This document shows positions 47,401-57,106 of a stretch of DNA of 64,000 nt, one piece after another; the stretch's first letter is position 1; every line of letters begins with the position of its first letter. The stretch lies in contig NZ_AP025460.1 of NCBI RefSeq assembly GCF_024347315.1, positions 2,480,001 through 2,544,000 of the forward strand, read 5' to 3'. The position numbers and the translations under genes are program-made. The DNA comes from Vibrio atlanticus. GTDB lineage: Bacteria > Pseudomonadota > Gammaproteobacteria > Enterobacterales > Vibrionaceae. The notes under the pieces are model-generated. The model was not told the origin of the DNA. It saw nothing but the letters and a program-made list of their open reading frames with translations, and did no database searches.

Positions 47401-47806
47401 CATCTGTAACCCAAATATAATCACCGGAAGCACCGATATTCGCGATCTCAGCCCCCGGGCTTAGACTAAATGCAAGTGAGTTGCCGATTCCTGGGCTATG
47501 TCGGTACACCTCATTATCAAAGAAAGTCCAAAACTCATCGTTAAGAAACGCGACTTTCTCTGAAGAAAATTGCAAAAGGCTACCTTTTCGAGGGAATAGG
47601 GTTCTGCCATCATAAAAAAGTATTTTTCCATGCACATCATGAACCCAGAGTCCGCCACCTTCACCTAAGTACAGATTTTTGGCCGCAAGGAAGTTCCCTT
47701 GTGCTTGAACGGGCAAAGGGTAGAAAACGGAGGGTGATGTATTTACCGCAAGAACGCTAAATGAAATGCTCATTAAGATGAACATTTTGAAAATAATTCG
47801 ATACAA
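44420..47806 (-). CDS. Membrane-anchored propeller sensor / degenerate kinase / AraC hybrid regulator
   Basis: This is a 1128-residue hybrid-type sensor-regulator. It has an N-terminal signal segment (about 1-20). A large periplasmic beta-propeller region follows, with repeats of the W-x-G-T-x-x-G type (YWIGTEHGLISY, GMWVATNNGIRYF, GMWLGSSKGISYY). Then come a Y_Y_Y-type domain at about 650-725 (GDYTLEVKPVKDS), one membrane segment at about 731-752, and a coiled coil. The kinase-like part has Asn805 in THTANEL where SHEL carries the phospho-histidine, and DHGMP in place of DxGxG, so catalysis is probably lost. There is no receiver domain. A C-terminal AraC DNA-binding domain (about 1020-1125) is intact. 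The target genes and ligand are unknown. Confidence 0.85.
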   Translation of the reverse strand: MYRIIFKMFILMSISFSVLAVNTSPSVFYPLPVQAQGNFLAAKNLYLGEGGGLWVHDVHGKILFYDGRTLFPRKGSLLQFSSEKVAFLNDEFWTFFDNEVYRHSPGIGNSLAFSLSPGAEIANIGASGDYIWVTDGSNFYTYNTQSLEFSTYSLLKLYRYNNSSDITINDAERVLSKWVLATSSGVYLSDSQEFTHIGASEKNHIETLYFSMARRELVIGTLNGAVIIDLANPKKERWVSGSHVLSLAETTDQYWIGTEHGLISYNFITGQITRFEQADNQDFSLPGEKIYSLINDNAGGMWVATNNGIRYFSLFSRTFSRTPLTGIGMHSSSVVINKVQLVRDQLSWVASSRGLYLVDSLSEDNPVRVYSNPVQDFEIFGSSIWLATAEGIISFNTDTLEAEKVDLPRAIEGVPVENFALEADNMLWMTSGQNLYSLSIETNKLTSYGTDWLVDKFLPAKITALNIGLQGRIYVGTDHGFYSFLDERISFSRSSERLGKVVDIEKAKDGSQWFASSYGVYRISNNSSIIQEVTLVEENISPKCLISDDNGMWLGSSKGISYYGLDGQLHKHIGSPFGLITNELAAGACALFYSSGSQSTRLIFGSRYGVVSALANELLVSTTPHSRALLSKISVDHQIVSLGGKTADLDEISYGSSIGFKIGILPATYTPAMEYRLSDNEPWSEFEGGLLTLDHLLPGDYTLEVKPVKDSHYRFTSTNQSFSIAEPWYLSNWAAASSLVLLICVVTALVFWRSRYVTFANRHLKAQVALKTDQLRHQSRILLTTNQQLKKQLSVKSALVTHTANELSSEVNHIAAMIPNWNDEQGKSPILTLKNGLAQLSNTPQGKGKVCYDIILILEAVLKAWQDDLAKAGIELDIKVETKQRHVSLLYFNLDIIFNSLVASIIKRNFKSQSMVVLVEEVKEHLVVTIRDHGMPFPKLTSSINDNTGKSTDLNIEKLPLLMNQSGGELNAFVSDSQNKVQLSWPIEYQVLDNLEASTIEQIETIKLTVSATEQQRLSAEQEWKNRVSQLVSENYADAEFSTANAAKYLFMSERSLQRRFKSAYNKTFKEHLNEVRLEHACERLLAGERISDVAFDSGFNDPSYFSQRFKHHFGMSPSKFAENNEEQ

Positions 47807-47983
47807 CTTTTAATCCTGAACAGCAACAACACATGAAATATTGGTTCTCACAGCGCTTGTTGCTGATTAACCAAAAAGTGAGTTTTTTTGTGCTTATTAT
47901 TATCTTTCTATTTTAGCTGAAATTGACAAAGGAGAAAGGAGGTTTGATATTTGTTGGAAGGTTTTATCTTAGCGGTCACGAAA

Positions 47984-48002
47984 ATGCCGCAAAAAGCGGC
48001 AT
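47984..48002 (-). terminator. Terminator of znuA
   Basis: On the minus strand ATGCCGC-TTTTT-GCGGCAT is followed by TTTC, 50 bases after the znuA stop. Confidence 0.75.
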
Positions 48003-48052
48003 GATTCATCAATTAACGAGAGCAAAGTGTCGTAAAGAATACTCGATATTGA

Positions 48053-48937
48053 TTACACTCCACTCAAGCAACTTGTGTAACTATCTGTAAGCTGCTGAAG
48101 AAAATCAAAATAGCTTCCACTCTTCACTTCAACCTGCGAACCGACAGGATCAAGTTGTCCTTGTTTAGCGTTACTTCCACGAGTCACCGATTCAATCACC
48201 GCTGGTGTAAATTGAGGCTCTGAAAATACGCATTGAACATTTTCACGCACCAAAGTCTTCTTGATAGTTATCAGACTTTTTGCGCCAGGTTTACGCTCAG
48301 GGCTAACCGTAAAGTGACCTAGATTATTCAACTTAAATTCTTGTTCGAAGTAGCCATACGCGTCATGGAATACGTAGTAGCCTTTATCTTTCACTGGCGC
48401 GAGTTGTTCATGAATCGCCTGCTGTTTCTCTTTCAAAGCAATCAAGAATGAATCTAGATTCTCTTGATACGCCATGGCGTTATCAGAGTCTGACTCAATT
48501 AGCTTAGCTGAGATATATTTTGCCGCGACCTCGACTTGATCGATACCCAACCAAAAATGCGGGTCATGGCTACCATGGTTGTGCCCTTCATGAGCATCAT
48601 GGTCTTCATGTCCAAACTCTCTCAAGTTAATCCCCGGAATCTCACTGATCTTGATAACGTTTTCTTTAGAACCAATCACCTTGGTCAAAAAAGCTTCTAG
48701 GTCAGGGCCAAACCAGATCACCATATCGGCACTATGAACTTTTTTGACATCCGATGGCTTAAGCGCATAATCGTGCGGCGAAGCATTGCTGTTCATCAAC
48801 ACATCCGGTTCACTAACGCCCTGCGTTAATTCTGTCACAATCATTTGAATTGGTTTGAAGCTTGTTAGAATAGTATTGGCACTTGCAACACTTGGCGCTA
48901 AAAGCAAAGTAGCAAGTATAAAAGATGAACGTGACAT
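48053..48937 (-). CDS. znuA: Zinc ABC transporter substrate-binding protein ZnuA
   Basis: ZnuA is the periplasmic zinc chaperone of the ZnuABC importer; 294 residues. It has a signal peptide of about 20 residues ending ASA. The first metal histidine is in SPHDYALKPSD. The His-rich acidic loop GHEDHDAHEGHNHGSHDPH, which in this family buffers zinc, sits at about 112-131. Later ligands are in VFHDAYGYFEQEF. It is divergent from znuCB with a Zur-type operator in the shared 83-base gap, as in E. coli. Confidence 0.96.
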   Translation of the reverse strand: MSRSSFILATLLLAPSVASANTILTSFKPIQMIVTELTQGVSEPDVLMNSNASPHDYALKPSDVKKVHSADMVIWFGPDLEAFLTKVIGSKENVIKISEIPGINLREFGHEDHDAHEGHNHGSHDPHFWLGIDQVEVAAKYISAKLIESDSDNAMAYQENLDSFLIALKEKQQAIHEQLAPVKDKGYYVFHDAYGYFEQEFKLNNLGHFTVSPERKPGAKSLITIKKTLVRENVQCVFSEPQFTPAVIESVTRGSNAKQGQLDPVGSQVEVKSGSYFDFLQQLTDSYTSCLSGV

Positions 48938-48975
48938 AATTCCTCGTTAATAGAAAAGTAGCTTAGGCTTGAGGT

Positions 48976-48995
48976 AAATGTTACATTATAACATT
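48976..48995. promoter_or_regulatory. Zur operator between znuA and znuC
   Basis: AAATGTTACATTATAACATT contains the inverted repeat AATGTTA-N5-TAACATT and closely resembles the E. coli znu Zur box. It lies between divergent genes, so zinc-bound Zur would repress both. Confidence 0.85.
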
Positions 48996-49020
48996 AGCGA
49001 ATTGCAAATGAGTTCTATTC

Positions 49021-49800
49021 ATGGATAATTTAATCCAACTAGATTCTGTGAGCGTCGAATTTGACGGTCGAAAAGTTCTAGATAACATCTCTCTAAATTT
49101 AGAGCGCGGCAGAATCACCACCCTGATTGGGCCAAACGGTGCAGGAAAGTCGACATTAGTAAAAGTGGTATTAGGTTTACAGACCAAATTTTCAGGCACA
49201 ATAACAAAAGCTAAAAAACTGAAAATTGGCTATGTACCACAAAAATTAAAGCTCAATGATTCACTACCGCTCAATGTAGAACGTTTTCTAAAGCTCACTG
49301 GTAAGTTCAGTCAGCAAGAGATCCTTGAAGCATTGAAGCTCGTTGGTGCTGAACATCTACAAAAGAGCAACATGCACCAACTATCTGGCGGTGAAAACCA
49401 ACGTGTGCTAATTGCTCGTTCATTGCTAAGAAGACCCGATCTACTGGTTCTTGATGAACCCGCACAAGGTGTTGATGTACAAGGCCAAATAGACCTGTAC
49501 GACCTGATCGATACCATTCGCCACCGTTTTGGTTGTGCCGTATTTATGGTTTCACACGATCTGCATTTAGTGATGGCAAAAACAGACGATGTTATCTGTT
49601 TGCACCACCATATCTGCTGTTCAGGCGCACCTGCGGACATCAAACACCACCCCTCTTATATCGCACTTTTTGGCACCGCGACCCAAGAGACCTTAGCCTT
49701 TTATCACCACCAACACGAACATCACCACCATGATCTCGCAGGACAGCCTGTCGAAGGCGACGTGCATGAATGTTCAAACCATAAACACGGACACCACTAA
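49021..49800 (+). CDS. znuC: Zinc ABC transporter ATPase ZnuC
   Basis: ZnuC is the cytoplasmic ATPase of the zinc importer; 259 residues. Walker [10 protein letters not shown] is at 37-45, the signature QLSGGENQR at about 119-127, and Walker [13 protein letters not shown] with the switch histidine in MVSHDLH. The last 40 residues are unusually rich in His (about 16), with runs such as HQHEHHHH and NHKHGHH, suggesting a cytoplasmic zinc-sensing or buffering tail. The ribosome site is weak. Its stop overlaps the znuB start by one base (TAATG). Confidence 0.96.
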   Translation: MDNLIQLDSVSVEFDGRKVLDNISLNLERGRITTLIGPNGAGKSTLVKVVLGLQTKFSGTITKAKKLKIGYVPQKLKLNDSLPLNVERFLKLTGKFSQQEILEALKLVGAEHLQKSNMHQLSGGENQRVLIARSLLRRPDLLVLDEPAQGVDVQGQIDLYDLIDTIRHRFGCAVFMVSHDLHLVMAKTDDVICLHHHICCSGAPADIKHHPSYIALFGTATQETLAFYHHQHEHHHHDLAGQPVEGDVHECSNHKHGHH

Positions 49801-50585
49801 TGCTTGAGTTTCTTCTTCCCTCTATTTTAGCTGGCTTGGGCATTGCTCTAATCGCGGGGCCACTAGGTTCATTCGTGGTGTGGCGCAAGATGGCTTACTT
49901 TGGTGACACGCTTGCTCACGCTTCTTTGATGGGCTTAGCACTTGGCTTTCTGTTCAACATTAACTTGTATTTCGCGCTGCTGATTTGTTGTTTGATGCTG
50001 GCTGTGTTGCTAGTGACTTTACAAAAACAAAAGCTGGTCGCGACCGATACCCTACTCGGTATTTTGGCGCACAGCGCTCTGTCTTTGGGTCTTGTCGCCG
50101 TGAGTTTCTTAGATAACGTTCGTGTTGACCTAATGAGCTACCTATTTGGTGACTTGCTTGCAGTGTCTCCGACAGATTTGGTATTCATCTATGCGGGTGC
50201 TGCCGTGATTGGAGTGGTACTTGCTATCTTTTGGCGCCCACTACTATCCACAACGGTTAACGAAGACCTAGCGGCGGTTGATGGCATCAACATTGATTTA
50301 ATGCGTCTTATTTTAATGCTATTGGTTGGGATCGTGATTGCGGTAGGTATGAAGTTTGTTGGTGCGTTAATCATGACATCGCTGCTGATCATCCCTGCGG
50401 CTACAGCAAGGAAATTCGCGAATACACCCGAGCAAATGGCCTTCATCGCATCGATTATTGGCTCTATCGCAGTGTTCGGAGGACTAAGCTTGTCTTGGTT
50501 CTATGATACGCCTGCAGGCCCGTCTGTTGTTATTAGTGCTGCAGCAATGTTTATGTTATCTCAAATGATTAGAAGCCGAGCTTAG
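49800..50585 (+). CDS. znuB: Zinc ABC transporter permease ZnuB
   Basis: ZnuB is the inner-membrane channel subunit; 261 residues with about seven to eight hydrophobic segments. Family landmarks are [27 protein letters not shown] near the N terminus, the conserved FGD of [16 protein letters not shown], and [21 protein letters not shown]. It is translationally coupled to znuC. A heptamer repeat and a terminator follow within 85 bases. Confidence 0.96.
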   Translation: MLEFLLPSILAGLGIALIAGPLGSFVVWRKMAYFGDTLAHASLMGLALGFLFNINLYFALLICCLMLAVLLVTLQKQKLVATDTLLGILAHSALSLGLVAVSFLDNVRVDLMSYLFGDLLAVSPTDLVFIYAGAAVIGVVLAIFWRPLLSTTVNEDLAAVDGINIDLMRLILMLLVGIVIAVGMKFVGALIMTSLLIIPAATARKFANTPEQMAFIASIIGSIAVFGGLSLSWFYDTPAGPSVVISAAAMFMLSQMIRSRA

Positions 50586-50599
50586 CACTTATCAGTACG

Positions 50600-50620
50600 A
50601 TCTCGTATCTCGTATCTCGT
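50600..50620. repeat. Heptanucleotide tandem repeat (ATCTCGT)x3
   Basis: Three exact copies of the same unit as the 44272-44341 array lie 14 bases after the znuB stop and just before a terminator. Confidence 0.9.
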
Positions 50621-50637
50621 ATCATTGAAAACATACA

Positions 50638-50668
50638 AAAAAGGCTTGGTCAGTGACCAAGCCTTTTT
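50638..50668. terminator. Bidirectional terminator between znuB and sucD
   Basis: AAAAAGGCTTGGTC-AGT-GACCAAGCCTTTTT forms a 14-bp perfect stem with A and T tracts, placed between convergent znuB and sucD. Confidence 0.93.
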
Positions 50669-50714
50669 AATATCGTTCAGTTAACTTCTATCTCAATAGA
50701 TAAAAGCCAGCTGA

Positions 50715-51587
50715 TTACCAACCCGTGATTTCACGTAGGCCTTTACCGATGTCAGCAAGAGACTTAACAGTCTTAACGCCTGCTGCTTCTAGTGCTGCGA
50801 ATTTATCTTCAGCAGTACCTTTACCGCCTGAGATGATTGCGCCAGCGTGGCCCATACGTTTACCTGGAGGAGCAGTAACACCAGCGATGTAAGATACAAC
50901 TGGCTTAGTTACGTTTGCTTTGATGAACTCAGCCGCTTCTTCTTCCGCAGTACCACCGATTTCACCAATCATTACGATTGCTTCAGTTTCTGGGTCTTCT
51001 TGGAAAAGTTTTAGGATATCAATGAAGTTTGAACCTGGGATAGGGTCACCACCGATACCAACACATGTAGACTGACCAAAGCCTTCATCTGTTGTTTGCT
51101 TAACTGCTTCGTACGTAAGAGTACCTGAACGAGATACGATACCTACTTTACCCTTCTTGTGGATGTGACCAGGCATGATACCAATCTTACACTCGTCTGG
51201 AGTGATAAGACCTGGGCAGTTAGGACCGATCATGCGAACGCCAGTTTCTTCTAGCTTCACTTTAACGTCGATCATATCTGTAGTCGGGATACCTTCAGTG
51301 ATCGTTACGATCAGTTCGATACCTGCATCAATCGCTTCTAGGATTGCATCTTTACAGAAAGGTGCTGGTACGTAGATAACTGTTGCTGTTGCGCCAGTCA
51401 CTTCTACTGCTTCACGTACTGTGTTGAATACTGGAAGGCCTAGGTGAGTTTGACCACCTTTACCAGGTGAAACACCACCAACCATTTGCGTACCGTATGC
51501 GATAGCTTGGTCTGAGTGGAATGTACCTTGACCGCCAGTGAAACCCTGACAGATTACTTTAGTGTCTTTGTTAATTAATACAGACAT
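50715..51587 (-). CDS. sucD: Succinyl-CoA synthetase alpha subunit SucD
   Basis: SucD carries the CoA site and phospho-histidine of succinyl-CoA synthetase, which makes ATP or GTP from succinyl-CoA in the TCA cycle. It has 290 residues. The Rossmann CoA site is [19 protein letters not shown] near the N terminus. [16 protein letters not shown] is the ligase signature, and the phospho-His lies in [17 protein letters not shown] near residue 247. It shares one base with the sucC stop. It ends the TCA operon. Confidence 0.97.
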   Translation of the reverse strand: MSVLINKDTKVICQGFTGGQGTFHSDQAIAYGTQMVGGVSPGKGGQTHLGLPVFNTVREAVEVTGATATVIYVPAPFCKDAILEAIDAGIELIVTITEGIPTTDMIDVKVKLEETGVRMIGPNCPGLITPDECKIGIMPGHIHKKGKVGIVSRSGTLTYEAVKQTTDEGFGQSTCVGIGGDPIPGSNFIDILKLFQEDPETEAIVMIGEIGGTAEEEAAEFIKANVTKPVVSYIAGVTAPPGKRMGHAGAIISGGKGTAEDKFAALEAAGVKTVKSLADIGKGLREITGW

Positions 51588-52753
51588 TATTTAGCCTCCG
51601 CAGCAGCAACAACTTTCTGAGCAGCATCTGTTAGAGATACAGCAGCAATGATATCAACATCAGAATTAGCAAGTACTTCGCGACCTAAATCTGCGTTTGT
51701 ACCTTCTAGACGAACAACGACAGGAACTGTTACGCCAACTTCTTTAACTGCACCAATAATACCTTCAGCGATCATGTCACAACGAACGATGCCACCGAAG
51801 ATGTTTACTAGTACTGCTTTAACATTGTCATCAGAAAGGATGATCTTGAATGCTTCAGCTACACGCTCTTTTGTTGCGCCGCCGCCTACATCAAGGAAGT
51901 TTGCTGGCTTGCCGCCGTGTAGGTTTACGATATCCATCGTACCCATAGCAAGGCCTGCACCGTTAACCATACAGCCAACGTTGCCATCAAGTGCTACGTA
52001 GTTCAGTTCCCACTGAGCTGCGTGCGCTTCGCGCTCGTCTTCTTGTGAAGGATCGTGCATTTCACGAAGCTTTGGCTGACGGTACATTGCGTTTGAATCA
52101 ATGTTGATCTTGCCGTCTAGACAAAGCAGGTTACCTTCATTTGTAATAACAAGCGGGTTAATTTCTAGTAGAGCTAGGTCGTACTGAGAGAACATTTGGC
52201 CAAGACCCATGAAGATCTTAACGAACTGTTTAATTTGATCGCCAACTAGACCAAGTTTGAACGCAAGTTCACGGCCTTGGTAAGCTTGAGGGCCCACTAG
52301 AGGATCGATCGCTGATTGGTGAATCAACTCTGGAGTTTCTTCAGCGATTTTCTCAATGTCCACGCCGCCTTCAGTTGACGCCATGAATACAATTTTGCGC
52401 GTTGCACGGTCAACAACAGCACCTAGGTAAAGTTCGTTAGCAATGTTCGATGCTTCTTCAACTAGGATCTTTGTTACAGGTTGACCATTAGCGTCTGTTT
52501 GGTAAGTCACTAGGTTTTTACCTAGCCACTTTTGTGCAAACTCTTTAACGCCTTCTTTGGTGTCGTGTAGCTCTACGCCGCCCGCTTTACCGCGACCACC
52601 AGCGTGTACTTGACACTTAACGACTTTCTTGGCTGTACTGATACGACCTGCAGCTTCGAAAGCTTCTTGTGCAGTATCACATGCGAAACCTTCTGGTACA
52701 GGCAAACCGAATTCTGCAAACAGCTGTTTGGCTTGGTATTCATGCAAATTCAT
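51587..52753 (-). CDS. sucC: Succinyl-CoA synthetase beta subunit SucC
   Basis: SucC carries the nucleotide-binding ATP-grasp domain and the succinate site; 388 residues, as in E. coli. It begins [21 protein letters not shown]-grasp landmarks are [16 protein letters not shown] and [11 protein letters not shown]. The C-terminal phosphorylation-interface region is [18 protein letters not shown]. It is separated from sucB by 206 bases containing a hairpin, so its expression may differ from that of sucAB. Confidence 0.97.
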   Translation of the reverse strand: MNLHEYQAKQLFAEFGLPVPEGFACDTAQEAFEAAGRISTAKKVVKCQVHAGGRGKAGGVELHDTKEGVKEFAQKWLGKNLVTYQTDANGQPVTKILVEEASNIANELYLGAVVDRATRKIVFMASTEGGVDIEKIAEETPELIHQSAIDPLVGPQAYQGRELAFKLGLVGDQIKQFVKIFMGLGQMFSQYDLALLEINPLVITNEGNLLCLDGKINIDSNAMYRQPKLREMHDPSQEDEREAHAAQWELNYVALDGNVGCMVNGAGLAMGTMDIVNLHGGKPANFLDVGGGATKERVAEAFKIILSDDNVKAVLVNIFGGIVRCDMIAEGIIGAVKEVGVTVPVVVRLEGTNADLGREVLANSDVDIIAAVSLTDAAQKVVAAAEAK

Positions 52754-52918
52754 TTTGATATTCCGTTTATTTTCCCTTAAGGGATTATTATTTCCATAAC
52801 GACACAGTTTCCTGTGGTACGTCTGTAGGGTCTTCTCAAATCAACTGCTGTCCATTTTCTAATGGCTTTACAGTTCAAGTGAAGGCCAGACGTTGAGCAG
52901 CCTAGCCTTTGAAACTTT

Positions 52919-52949
52919 TTACGTCTAGCTAACCGGGTTAACTAGACGT
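52919..52949 (-). terminator. Hairpin between sucB and sucC
   Basis: On the minus strand ACGTCTAGTTAACC pairs with GGTTAGCTAGACGT (one G-U), just after the sucB stop, and is followed by AAAAAG, not Ts. It is more likely an mRNA-stabilising or processing hairpin, or a partial attenuator, than a full terminator. Confidence 0.5.
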
Positions 52950-52959
52950 TTTAGAGATA

Positions 52960-54168
52960 CTAAACGTCTAATAGCAGACGCGCTGGATCTTCTAGAAGCT
53001 CTTTGATTGTCACTAGGAAGCCAACTGATTCACGGCCATCAATTAGACGGTGGTCGTAAGAAAGCGCTAGGTACATCATTGGTAAGATCTCAACCTTGCC
53101 ATCAACAGCCATTGGACGATCTTGGATTTTGTGCATACCCAAAATTGCCGCTTGAGGCGGGTTGATGATTGGCGTAGACATTAGAGAGCCAAATACACCA
53201 CCGTTCGTGATAGTGAAGTTACCGCCCATCAACTCATCAACAGTTAGCTTGCCGTCACGGCCTTTGATTGCTAGCTCTTTGATGCCTTTTTCGATGTCAG
53301 CGAAACCTAGTGTGTCACAGTCTTTCAGTACTGGAGTCACTAGACCACGTGGCGTTGATACTGCCATGCTGATGTCGAAGTAGTTGTGGTAAACGATATC
53401 TGTACCATCAATAGAAGCGTTAACTTCTGGGAAACGTTTCAGTGCTTCTGTTACTGCTTTCACGTAGAAAGACATGAAACCAAGACGTGTATCGTGACGC
53501 TTCTCGAATTGGTCTTTGTACTGCTTACGAAGGTCCATGATTGGCTTCATGTTCACTTCGTTGAAAGTAGTCAGCATTGCTGTACTGTTCTTCGCTTCTA
53601 GAAGACGGTTTGCAACTGTCTTACGTAGGCGAGTCATAGGCACGCGTTTTTGGCTGCGAGCCGCTGCTGGCGCTTCAACTGCTGGTGCAGATGCTGCTGC
53701 CGGAGCCGCTTTCGCTGCTGCTAGGTGTGCATCGATGTCCTCACGAGTAATACGACCACCAACACCAGTGCCTTTAACGTCAGCTGGTTGTAGGTTGTGC
53801 TCTGCAAGAAGACGACGAACAGCAGGGCTTAGTGCGTCGTTGCTTTCTTCTGTCAGTGCCGCTTTGTGGCGCTTATCAGGAGAAGCTTCTGTATCTTCAG
53901 TCGTGTCTTTCGTTGGTTCACCAGCGACAGCACCAGGTTTGATTTTCGCAAGAAGCTGCTTAGAAAGTACCGTAGCACCCTCTTCTTCAATGATAGCTTC
54001 CAGAACACCCGCTTCAGGAGCAGGTACTTCTAGAACTACTTTATCTGTTTCGATGTCTACAATGACTTCATCACGTGCAACGGCTTCGCCTGGTTTTTTG
54101 TGCCAAGTCGCTACTGTTGCATCAGCCACAGATTCAGGTAAATCTGGAACCAGAATTTCAATTGTCAT
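52960..54168 (-). CDS. sucB: Dihydrolipoamide succinyltransferase SucB (E2)
   Basis: SucB is the E2 core of the 2-oxoglutarate dehydrogenase complex; 402 residues. The N-terminal lipoyl domain has Lys43 in [10 protein letters not shown]. The E3/E1-binding domain is [31 protein letters not shown]. An Ala/Pro linker leads to the catalytic domain, with the active histidine in [15 protein letters not shown] near the C terminus. It lies 21 bases after sucA. Confidence 0.97.
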   Translation of the reverse strand: MTIEILVPDLPESVADATVATWHKKPGEAVARDEVIVDIETDKVVLEVPAPEAGVLEAIIEEEGATVLSKQLLAKIKPGAVAGEPTKDTTEDTEASPDKRHKAALTEESNDALSPAVRRLLAEHNLQPADVKGTGVGGRITREDIDAHLAAAKAAPAAASAPAVEAPAAARSQKRVPMTRLRKTVANRLLEAKNSTAMLTTFNEVNMKPIMDLRKQYKDQFEKRHDTRLGFMSFYVKAVTEALKRFPEVNASIDGTDIVYHNYFDISMAVSTPRGLVTPVLKDCDTLGFADIEKGIKELAIKGRDGKLTVDELMGGNFTITNGGVFGSLMSTPIINPPQAAILGMHKIQDRPMAVDGKVEILPMMYLALSYDHRLIDGRESVGFLVTIKELLEDPARLLLDV

Positions 54169-54189
54169 GTCTGTATTTTCCTTTTACTT

Positions 54190-57009
54190 CTAGTTCTTAA
54201 GTAGGGTCAAAGCGTCGTCTACTAACGCTTTTTGTTGTTTCAAGTGTACCGACATATAGCCAACAGCTGGTGACGCTGATGCAGGACGACCTGCGTATTG
54301 AATATCAGCACCCACTGGGATAGCAGCTCGGAAATTATGTTGGCTACTGTACCAAGCACCTTGGTTTTGTGGCTCTTCTTGACACCAAACGTAATCGACT
54401 ACATTTGTGTATTGTGCGATTGCAGCTCTCACGTCCTCATAAGGGAACGGGTAAAGTTGCTCAATACGTACAATAGCGACATCGTCTTGCTCGTTCTTAC
54501 GTCTTTGGTCAAGCAGGTCAAAGTAAACCTTACCTGAACAGAACACGACGCGTTTTACGTTCTCAGGAGCCAGATCATCAATTTCTGCGATAGCTGGTTG
54601 GAACGTGCCTTCTGCCAAATCTTCAAGAGAAGATGTACACAGAGGGTGACGAAGCAATGACTTAGGTGACATTACAATCAGTGGACGACGCATTGGTCGA
54701 ACAACCTGACGGCGAATCATGTGATAAACCTGAGCTGGTGTTGAAGGAACAACAACCTGCATGTTTTGTTCAGCACATAACTGAAGGTAACGCTCAAGAC
54801 GCGCAGAAGAGTGCTCAGGGCCTTGGCCTTCATAACCGTGAGGAAGCAACATAGTTAGACCACATAGACGTGCCCACTTTTGCTCACCTGATGAAATGAA
54901 TTGGTCGATAACAACTTGTGCACCGTTTGCGAAATCACCAAATTGTGCTTCCCAAAGGGTGAGACCGCTTGGCTCTGCTGTCGCATAACCATACTCAAAT
55001 GCGAGTACCGCTTCTTCAGATAACACAGAGTCAAACACTTGGAATGGCCCTTGTTTATCATGAATGTTCGCAAGAGGAACATACGTGCTTGCATCTGATT
55101 GATTGTGCAGTACTGAGTGACGGTGGAAGAACGTACCACGACCTGAATCTTGGCCAGAGATACGAATACGCTTACCGTCGTCAACAAGTGTTGCGTAAGC
55201 CAGAGTTTCAGCCATACCCCAATCGACTTGTTTCTCACCATTCACCATGGCAGTTCGATCGTTGTACAGTTTATTTACTCGGCTTTGCAGCTTGTGGCTG
55301 TCTGGGTATTGGCAAAGTTTAGTACCAAGCTCTTTCAGGCGCTCGATATCAATCTTATTGTCCCACTCGATGTTCCAGTCGTGACCTAGGTAAGGAGACC
55401 AGTCCACAGAGTGAAGTGCCATTGGGCGCCACTCTTTAACCACAACTTCACCGTGATCAAGTGCATCACGATATTCGTTAACCAGTTGAGTTGCCGTATC
55501 AATACCAAATTCACCGCGCTCCATTAGCACGTCAGCGTAAAGCTTACGTGGTGTTGGATGTTTCTTGATTTTTTGGTACATCAAAGGCTGTGTTGCATTC
55601 GGCTCATCGGCTTCGTTGTGACCGTGGCGACGGTAACAAACCAAATCAATAACAACATCACGCTTGAAGGTATTACGGTAATCCAATGCAAGACGCGCTA
55701 CGAACGCAACCGCTTCTGGATCATCAGAATTAACGTGGAAAATCGGAGCCTGAACCATCTTCGCGATATCTGTACAGTACATCGTAGAACGTGTATCACG
55801 AGGGTTAGACGTCGTAAAACCAACTTGGTTGTTTACAACGATACGAACCGTACCACCGACACAGAAACCACGCGCTTGAGACATGTTAAACGTCTCTTGC
55901 ACTACACCCTGACCAGCGATAGCTGAATCACCGTGGATAGTAATTGGAAGTACACGGCTGCCGTCTTTATCGTCTAGACGATCTTGTCGAGCACGTACTG
56001 AACCGATAACTACCGGGTTTACGATTTCTAAGTGAGATGGGTTAAATGCAAGAGCTAAGTGAACGTTGCCGCCTGGGGTTGCGAAATCCGCAGAGAAACC
56101 TTGGTGATATTTCACATCACCAGTACCCCATGAATCATCGCTGTGCTTGCCCGCAAATTCGTCAAACAGGTCTTGTGGCTTTTTACCAAGCACATTGACC
56201 AGCATGTTTAGACGACCACGGTGAGCCATACCAACAACAACTTCACGCATGCCTTGTCCACCGGCATGACGAATGATTTCTTTCGTCATTGGGATAAGAG
56301 CATCACCACCTTCCAAAGAGAAGCGTTTTGCACCAGGGAATTTCGCACCAAGATAGCGCTCAAGACCTTCAGCAGCCGTTAGCTCTTCTAGGAAAGCTTG
56401 CTTTTCTTCTTTATTGAAAGACGGTTGACCAGATACAGACTCTAAACGTTGTTGGATCCAACGCTTTTGTTCTGTATTAGTCATGTGCATGTATTCAGCA
56501 CCAATCGAACCACAATAAGTTTGCTTTAGAGATTTGTAGAGATCTTTAAGCACCATCGTCTCTTGGCCAATGGCGTAAGAGCCGACGTTAAACGTCTCGT
56601 TGAGGTCTTCTTCGGTAAGAGTGTGGAAAGAAGGGTCCAGTTCAGCGACTGTATCTCTTTCCCATAAACCTAGGGGGTCTAGATTTGCTGATTGATGCCC
56701 TCGGAATCGATAGGCATTAATAAGTTGCAGAACCTTTACTTGTTTCGCATCGACATCTGGATCACTAACTTGGACACTGTAATGCTTTGTTTCTTGAGCG
56801 AGTCGACGGAAGTATTCACGAACACGAGAGTGTGGTTGTTCCACCGCTTCTGAAGCTTGCACAGGCAGTTCTTCAAAAACGCTTCTCCATTCGTCACTTA
56901 CCGAATCGGGGTCACTAAGATACAGTTCATAGAGTTCTTCTACGTACGTTGCATTGGCGCCAGCCAAGTGTGAAGACTCGAGCCATGCCTTCATCACGCC
57001 GTTGTGCAT
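54190..57009 (-). CDS. sucA: 2-oxoglutarate dehydrogenase E1 SucA
   Basis: SucA is the thiamine-diphosphate decarboxylase component; 939 residues. The N-terminal start MHNGVMKAWLESSHLAGAN matches the family. Landmarks are YRFRGHQSANLDPLGL, GMAHRGRLNMLVNVLGK, the TPP region with GDSAIAGQGVVQET and YRRHGHNEADEP, and the transketolase-like half SGQDSGRGTFFHRH with LPHGYEGQGPEHSSARLER. It lies 97 bases after sdhB, and a hairpin in that gap may set its level against sdh. Confidence 0.97.
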   Translation of the reverse strand: MHNGVMKAWLESSHLAGANATYVEELYELYLSDPDSVSDEWRSVFEELPVQASEAVEQPHSRVREYFRRLAQETKHYSVQVSDPDVDAKQVKVLQLINAYRFRGHQSANLDPLGLWERDTVAELDPSFHTLTEEDLNETFNVGSYAIGQETMVLKDLYKSLKQTYCGSIGAEYMHMTNTEQKRWIQQRLESVSGQPSFNKEEKQAFLEELTAAEGLERYLGAKFPGAKRFSLEGGDALIPMTKEIIRHAGGQGMREVVVGMAHRGRLNMLVNVLGKKPQDLFDEFAGKHSDDSWGTGDVKYHQGFSADFATPGGNVHLALAFNPSHLEIVNPVVIGSVRARQDRLDDKDGSRVLPITIHGDSAIAGQGVVQETFNMSQARGFCVGGTVRIVVNNQVGFTTSNPRDTRSTMYCTDIAKMVQAPIFHVNSDDPEAVAFVARLALDYRNTFKRDVVIDLVCYRRHGHNEADEPNATQPLMYQKIKKHPTPRKLYADVLMERGEFGIDTATQLVNEYRDALDHGEVVVKEWRPMALHSVDWSPYLGHDWNIEWDNKIDIERLKELGTKLCQYPDSHKLQSRVNKLYNDRTAMVNGEKQVDWGMAETLAYATLVDDGKRIRISGQDSGRGTFFHRHSVLHNQSDASTYVPLANIHDKQGPFQVFDSVLSEEAVLAFEYGYATAEPSGLTLWEAQFGDFANGAQVVIDQFISSGEQKWARLCGLTMLLPHGYEGQGPEHSSARLERYLQLCAEQNMQVVVPSTPAQVYHMIRRQVVRPMRRPLIVMSPKSLLRHPLCTSSLEDLAEGTFQPAIAEIDDLAPENVKRVVFCSGKVYFDLLDQRRKNEQDDVAIVRIEQLYPFPYEDVRAAIAQYTNVVDYVWCQEEPQNQGAWYSSQHNFRAAIPVGADIQYAGRPASASPAVGYMSVHLKQQKALVDDALTLLKN

Positions 57010-57067
57010 ATTTTCCCTTAACCAGTAGTTTTCACGTTTGCTGCGGTCTATGCCGAGCTATTAAAAG

Positions 57068-57092
57068 GCCGCCCCAAAACTTCTAGGGCGGC
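57068..57092 (-). terminator. Hairpin/attenuator between sdhB and sucA
   Basis: On the minus strand GCCGCCC pairs with GGGCGGC around 11 bases, followed by CTTTTAATAG. It sits directly after sdhB. The genes continue in the same direction, so it may only partly terminate. Confidence 0.65.
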
Positions 57093-57106
57093 AATTTTTA
57101 TATAAC

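Noticed and set aside
53516..54193. 225-codon frame opposite sucB
   Set aside because: It is a shadow of SucB, low-complexity in S/A/R, and incompatible with the conserved sucB sequence.
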